From positions 1 through 15,494 of the forward strand of contig JAUVAM010000013.1 of the NCBI GenBank assembly GCA_030591745.1: a stretch of DNA of 15,494 bases. The letters are read 5' to 3'. Source of the stretch: Deltaproteobacteria bacterium (lineage in GTDB: Bacteria; Myxococcota; B64-G9). Shown here in pieces: positions 7,320 through 13,370 of this stretch. The notes under the pieces are model-generated. The model did not search any database. It worked only from the letters and a program-made list of their open reading frames with translations, and was not told where the DNA came from. The stretch's first letter is position 1; each line of letters starts with the position of its first letter. Both the position numbers and the translations under genes were made by a program.

Positions 7320-7344
7320 CGCCCCCAAACTTTTGCGCTACATA
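7316..7344 (+). promoter_or_regulatory. Promoter of the tRNA-Leu gene
   Basis: TTGACG (7316-7321), 17 bases, then TACATA (7339-7344) precede the tRNA by about 40 bases. The -35 overlaps the stop codon (7317-7319) of the upstream gene. The -35 is strong and the -10 matches only three of six, but the placement is right for a tRNA promoter. Confidence 0.5.
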
Positions 7345-7385
7345 AGCTGCCGGTCCTAACAAAGGATCGGAGTTCTTTGGCAGAT

Positions 7386-7469
7386 GCCGGTGTGGTGAAA
7401 TTGGTATACGCGCTGGATTCAAAATCCAGTGAAGGCGACTTCGTGCCGGTTCGAGTCCGGCCACCGGCA
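7386..7469 (+). tRNA. trnL: tRNA-Leu (anticodon CAA)
   Basis: A complete class II cloverleaf of 84 bases. The acceptor stem GCCGGTG (7386-7392) pairs with CACCGGC (7462-7468), followed by discriminator A. The D arm has the A-box-like TGGTGAAATTGGTATACGC. The anticodon stem CTGGA/TCCAG encloses loop TTCAAAA with anticodon CAA at 7420-7422, reading UUG. A short variable arm is followed by the T arm with GGTTCGAGTCC. CCA is not encoded. Neighbouring genes use TTG codons freely, so this tRNA should be in demand. The reverse strand gives a deceptive open frame here. Confidence 0.98.
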
Positions 7470-7477
7470 CTTAGTGA

Positions 7478-7509
7478 AGCCCAGCAAACACTTGCTGGGC
7501 TTTTCTTTT
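7478..7509 (+). terminator. Rho-independent terminator of tRNA-Leu
   Basis: AGCCCAGCAA (7478-7487), loop ACAC, and TTGCTGGGCT (7492-7501) form a perfect 10-bp stem followed by TTTTCTTTT. It ends the tRNA transcript and separates it from the downstream exported-protein gene. Confidence 0.93.
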
Positions 7510-7553
7510 GGTGGATCATCAAATTGGCGAAAGAATAACCGAGGGAGGACCCT

Positions 7554-8189
7554 ATGCGTGTGTGCATCCGTTTTTTCCTGATGGCGACGATTCTCTCCGC
7601 CGCAGCGGTCAGTGCTGGTGAGCAAGAGGGGAAAGGCTTGGCGCTGATGTCTGTTTCCCCATGGAACTTTACCCCCGACGTGCGTGAGCTGCTTGTCGAA
7701 AATGGCTACAAGGTCAAGAACGCCGCGCTTGAGTACGATTTTTTTCACGGGATATCGAAACTGACCCTGGGATTTTTGGATGTGCCGATGCCGAAATTTT
7801 GGCCTGAAGAGCTTGAGGCCGATTGGAGAAAGGGCATTTCGGCCTGCACCACCCGTGTTGGCGACGGTGGGTTCGGGCCGAAGAACCCGGTGGCTGTTGC
7901 TTGTGCCCAGGAGTTGTCCCAGGCTTTGTGGCGGCGCTTTGTGGAGTTTATGCAACCCAAGATCGTCATCGTCTTGAGTCTGCCAGTCGATCGCAAAAAA
8001 GGCGCTAAGCTCAGGGCGCATATTTATGGGCTACAGGATCGCTCCTGCCGCAGTTTGACCGAGACAGACCTGACGCCAGAGAATTACGAGAAAACGGCCA
8101 TTGGAATGGTTCGAGCGTTGCTGAAAGGCAAGGGCAAAATCACCCCCTTGTGGACAAAACGCGACCTGCCCTCGCCAAGCAAGCAGTAA
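7554..8189 (+). CDS. Small exported protein of unknown function
   Basis: The ATG at 7554 has GGGAGGA 5 bases upstream. The 211-residue product starts with a signal peptide (MRVCIRFFLMATILSAAAVSA, cleavage near residue 21-22). I do not recognise the family. The mature protein has a beta segment GLALMSVSPW, a helical FTPDVRELLVENGYKVKNA, a central region with two cysteines (ACTTRVGDGGFG and VAVACAQEL), and a hydrophobic strand KIVIVLSLPVD at about residues 142-152. It ends in a basic tail. The alternating pattern suggests a small alpha/beta fold, possibly like periplasmic modules that sense or bind. It lies alone between the tRNA terminator and its own terminator. No good promoter is visible between 7510 and 7553, so some expression could come from read-through of the tRNA unit. 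Confidence 0.8.
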   Translation: MRVCIRFFLMATILSAAAVSAGEQEGKGLALMSVSPWNFTPDVRELLVENGYKVKNAALEYDFFHGISKLTLGFLDVPMPKFWPEELEADWRKGISACTTRVGDGGFGPKNPVAVACAQELSQALWRRFVEFMQPKIVIVLSLPVDRKKGAKLRAHIYGLQDRSCRSLTETDLTPENYEKTAIGMVRALLKGKGKITPLWTKRDLPSPSKQ

Positions 8190-8195
8190 GTGCTG

Positions 8196-8217
8196 GCCCC
8201 CCCCTCAGGGGCTTTTT
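8196..8217 (+). terminator. Terminator between the exported-protein gene and recQ
   Basis: GCCCC (8196-8200), loop CCCCTCA, GGGGC (8208-8212) and five T residues form a short intrinsic terminator 6 bases after the stop at 8189. The loop contains the recQ stop codon of the opposite strand (8205-8207). The run of eight C residues could slip in replication. On the minus strand no T tract follows the stem, so recQ lacks a visible terminator here. Confidence 0.65.
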
Positions 8218-10061
8218 GCCGAGGCGATCATTTTCAGGATGGCTTCGCCGAATTGCTGGGCTTTGGCTGGGCCGATGCCCTTGACTTCAAGGAGTTCTTC
8301 TTCGGAGTTTGGGGCGTCTTCGGCCAGGTGGTTGAGGGTCTTGTTGGAGAAAATTCGGAAGGCGGGGATTTGGTTTTGGCTGGCCAGCTCGCTGCGTAAT
8401 GCGCGCAGGGCGTTGTAGAGCAGGGGATCGGTGGGGGCATCTGAGTATTTGTTGGTTTTGTTGGGTTTGGGCTTTTTGGGTTTGGGATCGGCCAAGGCCA
8501 GTTTGATTTCGATCTCTCGTCGCATGACTTGTTGGCCCTGGGCGGTGATGCGGATTTTGGGAAAGTCGTCGCCGACGATTTCCAGGCAGCGAGCGTCTTC
8601 TAAGGCATCTGTTAATGCCCGGATGCGGTTTTTGCCCATGTCCTGGAGAAGCCCGTAGGTGGAAAGCTCCTGCAGGCCGGTTGATAGCAGGGTTTGGTCC
8701 TTGGAGCCGGCGAGTACCTGGATGAGTTTGGCCCGTCCCCACATGCCCTTCATGCGCACGGCGCAGGAGAGGGTCTTTTGGATTTGTAGCCACTCTTCTT
8801 CGTTTGGCGCGCGCCGGTCGGTGTCGTCTTTGCCTGCCCGGCGCAGGCAGTTGTCGCAGGCGGCGCAGTCGGTGAGCTTTCGATGGTCCGGATCGCCGAA
8901 ATAGCGCAGGATGGTCGCGTGGCGACAAGCGCGCCCGTCGATGTAGCGCAAGAGCGCTTTGAGCTTGGCCCGTTCATTCTGATTGTTGGAACCTTCCAGG
9001 AAGTACTCTTGGGTCCGCACGTCGGCAAAGTTGAACAGGATCTCGCAATGGGCCGGCTTTCCGTCCCGACCGGCGCGCCCGGCTTCTTGGTAATAAGCCT
9101 CCAAGGATCCGGGCAGGTCCCAGTGAACGACCGCTCGCAGGTCGGACCGGTCGATGCCCATGCCGAAAGCGTTGGTGGCCACCGCGACCGGCACCTGGCC
9201 GTTCATGAATCGCTCCTGGGCCGTTTTTCGGGCCTCGTCGTCCATGCCGGCGTGGTAGGCCACGCAGGAAATGCCCACTTGTTTCATCAGGCCGGTCACA
9301 CGGTCGACCATCTTGCGGGTGGCGCAGTAAACGATTCCGGTGCCGTGCTCCTTGAAGATGTGACTCACTCGTTTGAGCTTGATCACGTGGTTGGCGGTGC
9401 GCTTGACCGCCAGGGTCAATTCGGGGCGCAAGAAACCGGACACCAGCACTTTGGGCTCGGATCGCGGGGGCGCGCCCAACTCGAGTTGTTCGATGATGTC
9501 GTCGCGTACCTGGGCGGTGGCCGTGGCGGTCAGGGCGATCACTTGCGGGTGGCCCAATCGAGCAAGGGCCGGGCCTATTTCCAAGTAGTCGGGCCGGAAG
9601 TCATGCCCCCAAGAGCTGATGCAGTGGGCCTCGTCCACCGCCACCTGTTCGGGCGGGATGCGTTCAAGCAGGCGCCAGAATCGTTCGCTCTTGAAACGCT
9701 CCGGGGCGATGTAAACCAACTTGTCGCGACCGGCCCAAAGCCCGTCGAAACGCCGATTGAGTTCGGCTGGTTCGAGGGTGGAATTGATGTAGGTGGCCGG
9801 CAGACCGCGCTCGGTCAGCGCGTCCACCTGATCTTGCATCAGGGAAATCAGCGGCGAGATCACCAGGCAGAATCCCTTCCCCATGACGGCCGGCAGCTGA
9901 AAACCGAGCGATTTGCCCGCGCCGGTGGGGAGTACGGCGATGCAGTCTTTGCCATCGAGCATGGCCTGGACGATTTCTTCCTGGCCGCGCCTGAAGGCAT
10001 CGAAGCCAAAGTGGGTTTTCAGCGCTTGGCGCAAGTCGGGTTTGGTGTCTTTGGTTCTCAT
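8205..10061 (-). CDS. recQ: ATP-dependent DNA helicase RecQ
   Basis: The 618-residue product is a full-length RecQ, a 3'-5' superfamily 2 helicase acting in recombination repair. Helicase motif 0 (FGFDAFRRGQEEI) is at about 18-30. Walker A is LPTGAGKS (44-51), the DEAH box is at 143-146 followed by the aromatic-rich loop CISSWGHDFRPDY, and motif III is ALTATAT. Motif VI is YYQEAGRAGRDGKP (323-336). The zinc-binding cysteines of the RQC region are C379, C399, C402 and C405. A winged-helix region follows, then a Lys/Pro linker (525-540) and an HRDC domain at about 545-615. All key residues are present. No Shine-Dalgarno sequence precedes the ATG at 10061, and the promoter candidate predicts a leader of only a few bases, so translation may be leaderless. 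Confidence 0.98.
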   Translation of the reverse strand: MRTKDTKPDLRQALKTHFGFDAFRRGQEEIVQAMLDGKDCIAVLPTGAGKSLGFQLPAVMGKGFCLVISPLISLMQDQVDALTERGLPATYINSTLEPAELNRRFDGLWAGRDKLVYIAPERFKSERFWRLLERIPPEQVAVDEAHCISSWGHDFRPDYLEIGPALARLGHPQVIALTATATAQVRDDIIEQLELGAPPRSEPKVLVSGFLRPELTLAVKRTANHVIKLKRVSHIFKEHGTGIVYCATRKMVDRVTGLMKQVGISCVAYHAGMDDEARKTAQERFMNGQVPVAVATNAFGMGIDRSDLRAVVHWDLPGSLEAYYQEAGRAGRDGKPAHCEILFNFADVRTQEYFLEGSNNQNERAKLKALLRYIDGRACRHATILRYFGDPDHRKLTDCAACDNCLRRAGKDDTDRRAPNEEEWLQIQKTLSCAVRMKGMWGRAKLIQVLAGSKDQTLLSTGLQELSTYGLLQDMGKNRIRALTDALEDARCLEIVGDDFPKIRITAQGQQVMRREIEIKLALADPKPKKPKPNKTNKYSDAPTDPLLYNALRALRSELASQNQIPAFRIFSNKTLNHLAEDAPNSEEELLEVKGIGPAKAQQFGEAILKMIASAKSP

Positions 10062-10070
10062 GAGTGGTTT

Positions 10071-10092
10071 AATGTAGCAGGCATCATGCCAA
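10071..10092 (-). promoter_or_regulatory. Promoter candidate for recQ: extended -10 or sigma-54-like
   Basis: Two readings of the same minus-strand segment are possible. TGCTACATT is an extended -10 (10078-10070, core TACATT) with no good -35. TTGGCATGATGCCTGCT (10092-10076) matches the sigma-54 -24/-12 consensus, with GG and GC separated by exactly 10 bases and two mismatches. Both predict transcription starting near 10064, 3-4 bases before the ATG. Confidence 0.35.
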
Positions 10093-10100
10093 TTGGCATG
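10085..10100. repeat. 16-bp perfect palindrome upstream of recQ
   Basis: CATGCCAATTGGCATG is a perfect palindrome without a spacer. It overlaps the promoter candidate of recQ about 25 bases from its ATG. Position and symmetry suggest a binding site for a dimeric regulator; it does not resemble the LexA sites I know. Confidence 0.55.
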
Positions 10101-10179
10101 TGCCAGGGTGTGCTTCTGTCTACCCCGTTGAATTCACAGGTTTTCATGTCACCAGGCTGAAATGGCGTCATGGCAGGCC

Positions 10180-10198
10180 GTGTCCGGAAATCGGACAC
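10180..10198. repeat. 7-bp inverted repeat (GTGTCCG/CGGACAC) between two minus-strand genes
   Basis: GTGTCCG (10180-10186), a 5-base spacer and CGGACAC (10192-10198) lie just downstream of the 10216-11100 gene and about 120 bases upstream of the predicted recQ transcription start. No T tract follows on either strand, so it is a poor terminator and a better candidate operator or activator site. Confidence 0.55.
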
Positions 10199-10215
10199 TC
10201 AGGACGAGAACCTGC

Positions 10216-11100
10216 CTACTCTGGAGGCTCTTCGTCGAATTCCTCGGGTTCTTCGTCGAAATCGAGGTCGGCCGAGTCCTCGTGGCCGGCCATCACGTTG
10301 CGAATCTCGCCGCTGACCTTGTCGATGGTCATGGAGAAAAAATGCCCGTGGCCGTCTTTGGGGCTGGCGTTGAGGTGGTAGTCTTTTTCGTCTTCGTCGA
10401 TGCTTACATCGAAGTCTCGTACCAGCTTCGGAAAACCCGACTTCAAATTTCCGTAGACACCGAAGTCTCCGTGCTTTCGCAGGGACTTGTCGAAAAAGGT
10501 TCTTTCCTTTGGGCCCAAAAGTTTGAATTTCATGGGCGGCAGGTCCACGTACGCTACGTCCACAATGCGCTTGTCGTTTAGCTCAATCGCCACGCAGAAC
10601 AACTCCCCACCCCATTCCGGGTTGACGAAATACAAGACGGCGATCCCGTCGAGCATCCGACTTTCCACCTTGCAGGGAAAGAGTTGCTCCCGGCCGTTGT
10701 AGAAGCGACTTGCCAGCCGGGGGTCTTTAGCCAAGGCCTCGATTCCATTTCGAAGGTTCAGGCGAATTACTTTTTGGTTGTCGGGTTCAAGCAGCCACAA
10801 GCTCTTGGATGCGCGCAGTACTTCGTCCGCTTTGTCCAGCTCTTCTGCATTCAAGGCCCTGGCCTCGGGAAGTTGCTCCCCGGTATTGGACATGCCGCCG
10901 GTTTCCCGATCCACGGTCACCACATAAGAGACTGCCGCCCTGGACCGATGGCGAAGGTTCAATTCGAAGGCCTCTTCGGTTTTTTCTATTCGGATGGAAT
11001 ACTGTTTTTGTAAATCCGTCAGCCCCCCATTCCATGCTGTGCCGAATCGCTTGAAATTCTCGTGCAGGAAGTCTTTGTCTTCTGCGGAAATTGGGTCCAT
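10216..11100 (-). CDS. Unrecognised protein with internally duplicated PepSY-like repeats and acidic tail
   Basis: The frame extends to an ATG at 11172. I prefer the ATG at 11100 (294 residues): GGGGG lies 6 bases upstream, and the 11101-11172 stretch holds the divergent promoter. There is no signal peptide with either start. I do not recognise a named family. Residues 6-72 and about 198-269 resemble each other: each has a helix (DFLHENFKRFG; TFFDKSLRKHG), a strand (YSIRIEK; FDVSIDE), then LNL or LNA and a strand ending VTVDRETG or MTIDKVSG. The latter hairpin is reminiscent of PepSY repeats. A middle segment (LFCVAIELNDKRIVDVAY) may be a third, weaker copy. The tail of 20 residues is mostly Asp and Glu. 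A weak promoter (TTGAAA 11182-11177, TAGACA 11159-11154) faces this gene. It could share transcription with recQ. Function unknown. Confidence 0.8.
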   Translation of the reverse strand: MDPISAEDKDFLHENFKRFGTAWNGGLTDLQKQYSIRIEKTEEAFELNLRHRSRAAVSYVVTVDRETGGMSNTGEQLPEARALNAEELDKADEVLRASKSLWLLEPDNQKVIRLNLRNGIEALAKDPRLASRFYNGREQLFPCKVESRMLDGIAVLYFVNPEWGGELFCVAIELNDKRIVDVAYVDLPPMKFKLLGPKERTFFDKSLRKHGDFGVYGNLKSGFPKLVRDFDVSIDEDEKDYHLNASPKDGHGHFFSMTIDKVSGEIRNVMAGHEDSADLDFDEEPEEFDEEPPE

Positions 11101-11134
11101 GGAGAGCCCCCGGCCGCGGCCCGTCGGCTTCAGG

Positions 11135-11163
11135 TTGACTTGGCCTACTTCACTGTCTATCGT
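11135..11163 (+). promoter_or_regulatory. Sigma-70-type promoter for the lipoprotein/PIG-L gene run
   Basis: TTGACT (11135-11140), a 17-base spacer and TATCGT (11158-11163) match five and four of six consensus positions. The predicted start near 11170 leaves a leader of about 50 bases before the ATG at 11221. It overlaps the upstream end of the longer open frame of the divergent gene. Confidence 0.5.
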
Positions 11164-11220
11164 CCCGAACATGAATTTTCAACTTGGCTCGGGGAAAGAT
11201 TGGCAGAGTGAGGTGTTTTG

Positions 11221-12408
11221 ATGCGGCGTGGAGTATTGATCCTGTCCGGGTTGCTTTTCGCGGTCTGGGTGCCCGTGGCCTGTTCGGATGGCGACGGACC
11301 GACAACAGACGCCGGCCTGGATGCTGGTGATTCGGTGGATGCTGGATTGGACGCAGGCGACGACGCGGGCTCCGGGGCAGATCAAGAGGCGCGTGTGGTG
11401 GATACGGCGGCGATCTATCTCGAAGAATGCAAGGCCTTCAATCTGCGTTGCGAGGGTGCCCATGCCGATGATCCCCTATGCGGCGCCTGTCAGCTTCGCA
11501 TTCGCTATCGCGCTGATGCCTGCTCTCCGGAGCAGCCCTGTGACGATCTCTTTCTGTTCTGGGCAGCGGTACATTGCGACCTGGAGGGCTTCGCCGAGAT
11601 GTCAGACGAAATTTTGGCCGCACAGCCCGGTTTCGTCACCGCCTGCGTTCAACCCATTTACCCGGGCGAGATCCTGCCCGGCTCGCTGGGGGCACCGGAG
11701 CGTGACGAAGCGGTGATGGATTCGCTTTTTCAGAGCCTGCGTCCTGGGGGTGAGCTGGCCGTCTGGAACGGTGAGAACCTATTGATGGGTGGTTGCAGCA
11801 TGGGCGCTACCCGCTATCCGGTGGTGGCTGCCCGCTACGAACAGGATGCCCTTTGGTTGGGCAATCGGAAGACCGCGGTTTGCATGAGCGATGGGGTGGT
11901 GGATATCGGCAGACAGGATCGATTCGTCGGCGAGGGCACGGGCCCGTCATGTGCCGCTCGGCATCGGCGCATCGTCCATGCGTATACGGTGGTCCAGCCG
12001 ATGCCGGGCCATGCCTGCCAGGATAGCCCGCAAGGTCAGTGCGCCTGCGATCCCGCGCATGTTCATATCCCCTACACAGGAGATTGCGCCGAGGGCGACT
12101 GCGTGTCCTTCGACTCCATCGTCGTCGAGGAGAACGGGGCCTTCGTTTTTTCGGATGGCGTGACGGCCGGGGATTTCGCCGTGCCTCATTGGAAGTTGAT
12201 CACCGAAGGCGGCTTTTGGGCGGATGATCTGGACCAGCGCTGCGAAAACGACGTGGTGGACGGCGCACCCTTCGTCGGCCTCTGCCAACTCCTCGACGCT
12301 GATGAGGCGCACCACTGCGTCCACGAGAGTTTTCCCGATGCGCTTCATTGCCGTTACTACAATGCGCAAATCAATGAGCTTTGCATCAATTGGTTCATGA
12401 CGCTCTAA
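11221..12408 (+). CDS. Cysteine-rich lipoprotein with serine-hydrolase-like nucleophile elbow
   Basis: The ATG at 11221 has GAGG 7 bases upstream; the TTG just before it is not needed. The 395-residue product has a signal peptide ending WVPVAC, with C21 as the likely lipidated residue, although Pro at -3 is unusual. An Asp-Ala-Gly linker (TDAGLDAGDSVDAGLDAGDD) follows, of a kind common in myxobacterial lipoproteins. Residues 70-119 form a Cys-rich block (CEGA, CGAC). Near 187-206, NLLMGGCSMGATRYPVVAAR has the strand-G-x-S-x-G-helix look of an alpha/beta-hydrolase nucleophile elbow with S193. Candidate histidines sit at 364-377 (AHHCVHES, ALHCRYY). In all 22 Cys are present, implying several disulfides outside the cytoplasm. 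The hydrolase reading is inference. It is the first of three co-directional genes with gaps of 28 and 34 bases. Confidence 0.87.
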   Translation: MRRGVLILSGLLFAVWVPVACSDGDGPTTDAGLDAGDSVDAGLDAGDDAGSGADQEARVVDTAAIYLEECKAFNLRCEGAHADDPLCGACQLRIRYRADACSPEQPCDDLFLFWAAVHCDLEGFAEMSDEILAAQPGFVTACVQPIYPGEILPGSLGAPERDEAVMDSLFQSLRPGGELAVWNGENLLMGGCSMGATRYPVVAARYEQDALWLGNRKTAVCMSDGVVDIGRQDRFVGEGTGPSCAARHRRIVHAYTVVQPMPGHACQDSPQGQCACDPAHVHIPYTGDCAEGDCVSFDSIVVEENGAFVFSDGVTAGDFAVPHWKLITEGGFWADDLDQRCENDVVDGAPFVGLCQLLDADEAHHCVHESFPDALHCRYYNAQINELCINWFMTL

Positions 12409-12436
12409 GCGTCTGCAGCTTCTGATTGGAGACGAG

Positions 12437-13336
12437 ATGCGAAATTTGGCGATGTGGCTTGGTGCTTGGGTCTTGGTGGCGGTTTGGGTTGGCGGCTGTG
12501 TGCATACTCAGAAACCTGTGCGTTTTGATGGCCCGGCGGCTTTGGCGCTGGAGGTTTTGGAACGAGAGCTCTCCGCTTTGGGGCAAGAGACGGCGGATAT
12601 GGATGAACCCTCCGGGGTGCTGAAAACCAGATGGGTGGACATCAACTTCCTCTATGGCCAGGTTGACGGCCAAGACGCCACTTTGTTTCGGCGTTATGTG
12701 GCCGTGGTGCACCGGCGGCCGGCGGATACACAGCTCACCTTGAGGGCCGAAGTCCAGGCCTGCCCCGTGGGTACACGCATGGGTGACGGCAAGCGTTTGC
12801 CGGCGGGTTGCAAGGGCCTGGGCGGTCTCATCGAGCGGCACCAGGAAGAGTTGGAAACTTTGGGCAGCCAGCTCCGCGCGGCTCTTTCCAGGTTGCGACC
12901 CAGCCCCGAGGTGACGGGTGAACATCGCATCGTCATCGTCGTTTTCGAATTGCGGGCACCTGAGGGCATGCTGCGGACCACCGATGTCGAGCAACTCACC
13001 GAGTACTTGTCGGCCAAGTTGACCGAGACGGGTCGTTTTAATGTGACGCCGCAGGCCAGACTCAAGGCCGCCATTGCGGAAAAGCAGCGAGAGAGCTTCA
13101 GTCAGGCTGTGGAATCGGAATCCCAGATCGAGTTGGGTCGTGCCCTCGCTGCTCAGAAAATGTTGAGGGTACAACTGATTCAGGCAGGTTCCGCATGTAA
13201 GCTGGTTGGCACCGTTTATGATTTGACGAAGGTGGCAAGCGAAGGCGCGGTGACGGTGGACACAGCCTGTGGCCTGGATGCCCTGCCGGCCGGGCTGGAT
13301 GGGCTCAGCCGGGCCCTGGTGGACAAGCTTCGTTGA
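12437..13336 (+). CDS. Lipoprotein with CsgG/FlgO/TolB-N-like C-terminal half
   Basis: GGAG lies 5 bases before the ATG at 12437. The 299-residue product has a signal peptide with a lipobox VGGC (C21), so it should be lipidated and periplasm- or surface-facing. Residues 30-155 contain a beta-rich part (LKTRWVDINFLYGQVDG; RRYVAVVHRR) and one Cys pair (ACPVGTRMG, AGCKGL). The second half starts with a strand (HRIVIVVFELRAPEG), then a helix with LTEYLSAKLTETGRFNV and ARLKAAIAEKQ, and ALAAQKMLRVQLIQAG. This order (strand, helix, TGRF-type turn, helix, ALGA-type strand) is what CsgG-, FlgO- and TolB-N-like domains show; the pattern is typical but the family is not certain. The gene sits between the Cys-rich lipoprotein and the PIG-L gene, probably in one operon. 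Confidence 0.87.
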   Translation: MRNLAMWLGAWVLVAVWVGGCVHTQKPVRFDGPAALALEVLERELSALGQETADMDEPSGVLKTRWVDINFLYGQVDGQDATLFRRYVAVVHRRPADTQLTLRAEVQACPVGTRMGDGKRLPAGCKGLGGLIERHQEELETLGSQLRAALSRLRPSPEVTGEHRIVIVVFELRAPEGMLRTTDVEQLTEYLSAKLTETGRFNVTPQARLKAAIAEKQRESFSQAVESESQIELGRALAAQKMLRVQLIQAGSACKLVGTVYDLTKVASEGAVTVDTACGLDALPAGLDGLSRALVDKLR

Positions 13337-13358
13337 TATGCTGCGATCGGAATTATTC

Positions 13359-13364
13359 GGAGGG
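13359..13364 (+). promoter_or_regulatory. Ribosome binding site deciding the PIG-L start
   Basis: GGAGGG sits 6 bases before the ATG at 13371. The earlier in-frame ATG at 13338 follows the previous stop by one base and has no comparable site, so the later start is favoured. Coupled translation from 13338 remains possible. Confidence 0.6.
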
Positions 13365-13370
13365 CTGGGC

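Noticed and set aside
7386..7469. tRNA as an integration site of a genomic island
   Set aside because: No integrase and no repeat of the tRNA 3' end was seen within the window.
7190..8021. Minus-strand open frames across the tRNA, containing GGRTRTGTKSPSLDFESS
   Set aside because: This peptide is the known artefact of translating a tRNA-Leu gene on the reverse strand.
8883..10160. Long plus-strand open frame of 425 codons
   Set aside because: It is antisense to recQ, whose motifs are complete; the frame lacks a ribosome site and recognisable domains.
11300..11390. DAG-coding stretch as a DNA repeat array
   Set aside because: The DNA units differ in sequence and spacing; the similarity is at protein level, as a low-complexity linker.
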